Shown piece by piece: positions 60,325 to 64,000 of a stretch of 64,000 nt of DNA. The first letter of the stretch is position 1. Each line of letters starts with the position of its first letter. The notes beneath the pieces were generated by a model, which searched no databases, was not told the DNA's origin, and worked only from the letters and a program-made list of their open reading frames with translations. A program made the translations under genes and the position numbers. The stretch comes from Paenibacillus sp. FSL H7-0357 (GTDB lineage Bacteria; Bacillota; Bacilli; Paenibacillales; Paenibacillaceae): the NCBI RefSeq assembly GCF_000758525.1, contig NZ_CP009241.1:3534001-3598000 (forward strand), in the 5' to 3' direction.

Positions 60325-60933
60325 GTGAGAGTTGTATCGGGAAGTGCAAAGGGGAGGCCCCTGAAGAGTGTTCCGGGCAGCGGAACGCGGCCTACAACCG
60401 ACAAGGTAAAAGAAGCGGTGTTCAGTATGATCGGTCCTTATTTTGAGGGCGGGGCAGCGCTTGATTTGTTCGCAGGTACTGGCGGTCTTGGCATTGAAGC
60501 CTTGAGCAGAGGGATGGACAGTGCGGTATTTGTGGATATGGAGCAGAAAAGCATCGACACGGTGCGTGCGAATCTGAAGGCAGCTAAGCTGGAAGCGCAA
60601 GCTGAGGTATACCGCAATGATGCCGGCAGAGCCCTTAGCGCGCTGGAGAAGCGGGGACGTTCGTTTGATCTTGTGTTCCTGGACCCGCCGTACAGGCTGA
60701 AGCATGGGGATGAGCTGATGATGGCGATGGCGCAAAAAGGTCTGCTCAGATCAGATGCGGTCATCGTGCTGGAGCATGAATCAGGCTATGCCTATCCGGA
60801 GGATATTCCGGGGTTCTATAGAACCAGACAGGCTGTATACGGCGAGACGACAATTTCAATCTATCAGTATGAATCCGCTCTCCGTGAAGAGGCTGTGAGT
60901 GGTAAGGAGGGTAATGATGAGTCTGCAAATTAG
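60325..60933 (+). CDS. rsmD: 16S rRNA (guanine(966)-N(2))-methyltransferase RsmD
   Basis: A 202-residue SAM-dependent methyltransferase of the small ribosomal subunit. RVVSGSAKGRPLKSVPG starts the fold, RPTTDKVKEAVFSMI follows, the SAM loop is DLFAGTGGLGIEALSRG and the catalytic motif is FLDPPY. The GTG at 60325 is preferred (AGGTG 8 bases upstream). The stop overlaps coaD by 17 bp, the usual arrangement in Bacillales. Confidence 0.92.
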   Translation: MRVVSGSAKGRPLKSVPGSGTRPTTDKVKEAVFSMIGPYFEGGAALDLFAGTGGLGIEALSRGMDSAVFVDMEQKSIDTVRANLKAAKLEAQAEVYRNDAGRALSALEKRGRSFDLVFLDPPYRLKHGDELMMAMAQKGLLRSDAVIVLEHESGYAYPEDIPGFYRTRQAVYGETTISIYQYESALREEAVSGKEGNDESAN

Positions 60934-61435
60934 AAAAGAACGTGTTGCCATTTATCCCGGGAGCTTTGATCCGGTTACGATGGGACATATGGATATTATC
61001 CGGCGTGCAGCCAAACAATTCGACAGACTGATTGTTACCGTGCTTAACAACCTAAGCAAGAATCCGATGTTTTCGGTAGAAGAGCGTACGGAGCTGCTGC
61101 GGCAGGCCACTGCGGATATTCCAAATGTGGAGGTTGACAGTTTCCGCGATCTGCTGGTTAATTATCTTCGCCAAAAGGACGCTCAAGTCATTGTCCGCGG
61201 GATCCGTACGGTCACTGACTTTGAATATGAATTGCAGAACGCATCCATTAATCATAATTTGGACCCTGAAGCGGAAACGATCTTTATGATGACCAATCCG
61301 AAATATTCCTACCTTAGCTCAAGTGTGGTCAAGGAAATCGCCCACTTTGGCGGGAATGTGTCGGATTTTGTGACCCCTGAGGTAGAACAGGCAATGAAGC
61401 TTAAATTCAGCCGTTTAGACGGCGGAGCCAAGTAA
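60917..61435 (+). CDS. coaD: Pantetheine-phosphate adenylyltransferase
   Basis: A 172-residue enzyme of coenzyme A synthesis: 4'-phosphopantetheine plus ATP gives dephospho-CoA. It has the nucleotidyltransferase motif PGSFDPVTMGH, RGIRTVTDFEYELQ for substrate binding and YLSSSVVKEIAHFGG near the end. ATG 60917 gives a better spacing to GGAGGG than 60914. It is coupled to rsmD and overlaps convergent ylbJ by 29 bp. Confidence 0.95.
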   Translation: MSLQIRKERVAIYPGSFDPVTMGHMDIIRRAAKQFDRLIVTVLNNLSKNPMFSVEERTELLRQATADIPNVEVDSFRDLLVNYLRQKDAQVIVRGIRTVTDFEYELQNASINHNLDPEAETIFMMTNPKYSYLSSSVVKEIAHFGGNVSDFVTPEVEQAMKLKFSRLDGGAK

Positions 61436-62636
61436 CAGCAGATACAGCGGCAGACAGAGCGATGATCATCATCAGCAGCAGCGATTGCAGGCCAAGCAGC
61501 TGGGGGACTACGCTCCATACGTTCAATGCTCCAAGTGTTGCGGTCGATTCGGCAACCTCGGGACCCGCCACCGCCGGCAGTACGGTTTCACGGAGATTCA
61601 TCAGCGGGTTCCATAATAATAGGGTAAAAGCAAAGGCAAATACTCCATGCAGCAAGCGGACGGCGGCATAAGGCAGGAAAGAGATTTTCGCCCTTTTAAG
61701 CAAGGTAAGTGCTTGGAGCTGGCCGCAAATTCCGCTCCAGCCGAGAGCAGCTGATAGCAGGGCCAGGCCTGTGATCCCCATGGAACTAAAGTCGTGAGGT
61801 GCTGTCAGTTCTGAGGTCAGTGCATTTGCTCCGAGATGAATCTCCAGAAAACTTGCCGCCAAAGCAGGAGGCAGCTGCGGTACTAGAGAAGTAGCAATAT
61901 TTATGACAACAGCGAACATAATCATGTAGCCGCCGATAACCATCAGGCTCTGAACGGCAGTTGAGACGGATTCGCCGAGCAGCTTGCCGAATCCGCGGCC
62001 ATCTTTTGCCCGGGCTTCTGATACTGCCTGATGCATCCGTCTGGGCAATGAAGCCGTTTTGCGCTGTGATGGAACTACCATCGGAGCTTCGGTTTTCGCC
62101 CGACCTGTGAGCAGGGTCGCGGTTACGCCTGCGGCAAGTCCCGAAATCCAGTGGATGGCCAGCAGGGTATATCCGGCGGCAGGACTGTGCAGAAAAGCAA
62201 CGCCGACTACAATGAGCAGCGTAACCGGACTGGCGAAGTGGGCGACGGAAGCCAAGCGTCCGGCCTCCTTGTCCGTAATGCTGCCCTGCTTATGCAGCAA
62301 TTGCACACCGCCTGCGCCAGCCGGGAAACCGGCGGTCATTCCGAGGGCGAGTGTCCAGCCTCCGGCCCCCGGAAGACGGAAAATCCTGGTCATCACCGGC
62401 TCCAGCAGTACTCCGAGTCCATGCACGAATCCCGTGGCTGTGAGCATTTCTGATAACATCAGAAAGGGCAGAAGCGCCGGGAAGACAAGTGTCCACCAGA
62501 GCTTCAGACCCTGAAGGGAAGCCTGGAAGGAGGACTCCGGCGATAAGATAATCGCAATGGCGAGCACAATGGCAACGGCCCCGGACAGAAAGGGAACCGA
62601 GGCTGAAGTGAACCGGCGTATTTTAAAGTTATTCAT
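61407..62636 (-). CDS. ylbJ: Sporulation integral membrane protein YlbJ
   Basis: A 409-residue membrane protein with about eight to nine helices. It has two nucleoside-gate-like blocks, typical of SpoVV/YlbJ proteins: LKLWWTLVFPALLPFLMLSE and MTAGFPAGAGGVQLL. In Bacillus subtilis this protein acts in the mother cell in dipicolinic acid transport during sporulation. ATG 62636 has AGAGGTG 9 bases upstream. It runs against coaD and away from ylbL. Confidence 0.9.
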   Translation of the reverse strand: MNNFKIRRFTSASVPFLSGAVAIVLAIAIILSPESSFQASLQGLKLWWTLVFPALLPFLMLSEMLTATGFVHGLGVLLEPVMTRIFRLPGAGGWTLALGMTAGFPAGAGGVQLLHKQGSITDKEAGRLASVAHFASPVTLLIVVGVAFLHSPAAGYTLLAIHWISGLAAGVTATLLTGRAKTEAPMVVPSQRKTASLPRRMHQAVSEARAKDGRGFGKLLGESVSTAVQSLMVIGGYMIMFAVVINIATSLVPQLPPALAASFLEIHLGANALTSELTAPHDFSSMGITGLALLSAALGWSGICGQLQALTLLKRAKISFLPYAAVRLLHGVFAFAFTLLLWNPLMNLRETVLPAVAGPEVAESTATLGALNVWSVVPQLLGLQSLLLMMIIALSAAVSAVTWLRRLNG

Positions 62637-62790
62637 TATGAGCATCACCTCTTCATAACTTAGGACATGGGCTGAGACTGTTATCAATTTATGCAGGGCA
62701 GACAACCATCATGCCACAGCGGAGAGGATACAGCTCCGAAGTTTATTTGGAGACATAAGCATAGAGCCGCGGGGAAAGAAGGGAATTGCA

Positions 62791-63828
62791 TTGAGGCAAC
62801 TGAAACGCCGGGTAGGCGTTCGCGCCATAGCCTACTTGTTTACTTTTGTGGTTATACTCTATGTTGCAGTATTTATGAATACTCCATATCTCGTGTATCA
62901 GCCGGGCAGTGCCTCAGAGGTGGCGCCGATGATCAAGGTGGAGAATGCCGATCCGCAGGAGCAGGGCACATTCATGATGACGACCGTATCAGCGAGCTAC
63001 GCCAATGTTGCCCTATTAGTGGCTTCTGCGTTTAATTCCAATGCGGAAGTCGTATTGAAAGAGACCAGGCTAGGGGATAAGAGTGAGCAGGAATATGCGG
63101 CTGAGCAGGTATATTATATGAGCAGCTCCCAGTCTGCTTCCGTTCAGGCTGCCTATCATGCTGCGGGCGTTCCTTATGAGGATGTTGTAGACTATCTGTA
63201 TGTCTTCTCGGTTCCGGAGGAAAGCAGCCAGGACCAATTTCAAATAGGCGACAAAATCATCCGTGTTCAAGGGCAAACTGTGCCAGACCCCACTGCGCTC
63301 TCCAAACTGCTTTCCTCAAGCAAGGTTGGCGATCAGGTAGAAGTCGTACTGCAGCGGGGTGGTAAGGAAGTCAAGGAACAGGTAACACTGGTGGAGGTTA
63401 AAGACAAGGAGACTGCGGCGGGCCGCCCAGGATTTGGGGTTGTGATTGGCGCGGTGCAGAAGGTACAGCCGAAGGACGCAGGAAAAGCGGTCAGCTTTGT
63501 GGATACCAGTGTCGGAGGACCCTCGGCTGGCCTAATGTTTACGATGGAAATTTATAACCAACTTACTAAAGGCGATTTAACCAAAGGACACCGGGTAGCG
63601 GGAACTGGAACTATTGACGCTGAAGGCAAGGTAGGGGCCATTGGCGGAGTGAAGCATAAGATTGTTGCTGCAGACCGGGAGGATGCGGAGATTTTTTTCG
63701 TGCCGGTTAAGAATTATGATGAAGCCAAAGCCAGAGCGGATAAAATAGGCACCTCAATGAAGCTGGTGCCTGTATCCACTCTGGATGACGCGCTGAAATA
63801 TATGGAAGAGCTGCCGGTCAAACCCTAA
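62791..63828 (+). CDS. ylbL: SepM/YlbL-type PDZ-Lon serine protease
   Basis: A 345-residue membrane-anchored protease: a helix at about residues 10-30, a PDZ domain (about 125-210; FQIGDKIIRVQGQTVPDPTA) and a Lon-type proteolytic domain with the catalytic Ser in VGGPSAGLM and Lys in GGVKHKIVAA. SepM of streptococci trims competence peptides; YlbL of Bacillus degrades the division inhibitor YneA. Starts at TTG 62791 with AAGAAGGGA upstream. Confidence 0.92.
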   Translation: MRQLKRRVGVRAIAYLFTFVVILYVAVFMNTPYLVYQPGSASEVAPMIKVENADPQEQGTFMMTTVSASYANVALLVASAFNSNAEVVLKETRLGDKSEQEYAAEQVYYMSSSQSASVQAAYHAAGVPYEDVVDYLYVFSVPEESSQDQFQIGDKIIRVQGQTVPDPTALSKLLSSSKVGDQVEVVLQRGGKEVKEQVTLVEVKDKETAAGRPGFGVVIGAVQKVQPKDAGKAVSFVDTSVGGPSAGLMFTMEIYNQLTKGDLTKGHRVAGTGTIDAEGKVGAIGGVKHKIVAADREDAEIFFVPVKNYDEAKARADKIGTSMKLVPVSTLDDALKYMEELPVKP

Positions 63829-64000
63829 CCGGCGGCAGTAAGAAATCGCTGTACAAATCAGTACGCAGAGGATTGGCGAAAGCTCCGGCATACGCGGCGG
63901 AGGCTTGGAGATCGCATTCAAGCATCGGATGTGAGAAATGGGCAGGACTCAGGACAACGGGAAGAGAGGCACTTCTCTTCATATTCTTGAGCAGCTTTCT
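63818..64000 (-). CDS. tmcAL: tRNA(Met) cytidine acetate ligase TmcAL (YlbM), C-terminus only
   Basis: The minus-strand frame is open at the window edge and ends at TGA 63818-63820. It reads LKNMKRSASLPVVLSPAHFS, HPMLECDLQASAAYAGAFAN and PLRTDLYSDFLLPPVRV, the last about 60 residues of the TmcAL/YlbM family, which makes N4-acetylcytidine in elongator tRNA(Met). The position next to ylbL is the usual one. Overlaps the ylbL stop by 11 bp. Confidence 0.75.
   Translation of the reverse strand, partial: RKLLKNMKRSASLPVVLSPAHFSHPMLECDLQASAAYAGAFANPLRTDLYSDFLLPPVRV

Overview
The window looks like a chromosomal segment of a Paenibacillus-like, spore-forming Firmicute. The evidence is the rsmD-coaD / ylbJ / ylbL / tmcAL block at the right end (a Bacillales core arrangement), YtrA-type GntR regulators paired with ABC transporters, strong GGAGG ribosome binding sites with many TTG and GTG starts, near-consensus sigma-A promoters, a YjcZ-like small protein and PilZ/GGDEF signalling genes. 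No tRNA, rRNA, CRISPR array or intact insertion sequence was seen.

Layout. 0-5.1 kb: oxidoreductase (cut by the window edge), SDR with a neighbouring AraC regulator, a PilZ protein, an EamA transporter behind a purine-class riboswitch, and a CueP-like metal-binding lipoprotein-type protein. 5.1-8.1 kb: HxlR regulator divergent from a nitroreductase, a protein with ADP-ribosyltransferase-like features, MepB-like and zinc-ribbon proteins. 8.3-12 kb: self-regulated TetR plus FtsX-type ABC exporter. 12-16 kb: chemoreceptor, then a PadR-BtrH operon under a palindromic operator. 16-19.3 kb: BlaI/M56-peptidase sensor pair, then a GNAT enzyme. 19.5-19.75 kb: a 255-bp element with 18-bp terminal inverted repeats. 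19.9-23.8 kb: GAF-LuxR regulator, lipoprotein, an AAA ATPase remnant and small accessory genes.

24-29 kb is the most notable stretch. A two-part protein (tail-tube-like N-terminus, HExxH zincin C-terminus) overlaps the first of five tandem paralogous single-pass membrane proteins, read here as a secreted metallopeptidase effector with an amplified immunity family. The repeat units carry the 3' end of the effector gene and a terminator, and the copies are mosaic. A GntR/ABC exporter operon follows. Paralogous 155-residue proteins lie on both sides of this AT-rich island.

31-38 kb: small envelope proteins, an amidase, a stalk/papain-like protein with an apparent ATA start, a lipoprotein, DUF2625 and a phosphoesterase. 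38.5-41.2 kb: secA2 behind an XRE regulator broken by one amber codon. 41.7-46.2 kb: sulfurtransferase, kinase-like and hydrolase genes, a crystallin-like protein. 46.4-50.1 kb: one operon with two ABC transporters around a YtrA-type regulator. 50.2-53.1 kb: PilZ, pentapeptide and GGDEF proteins. 53.2-57.1 kb: small Trp-rich ORF, endolysin-holin pair, small proteins, cysK. 57.1-60.1 kb is a decay zone with several broken genes. 60.3-64 kb is the conserved rsmD-coaD-ylbJ-ylbL-tmcAL core.
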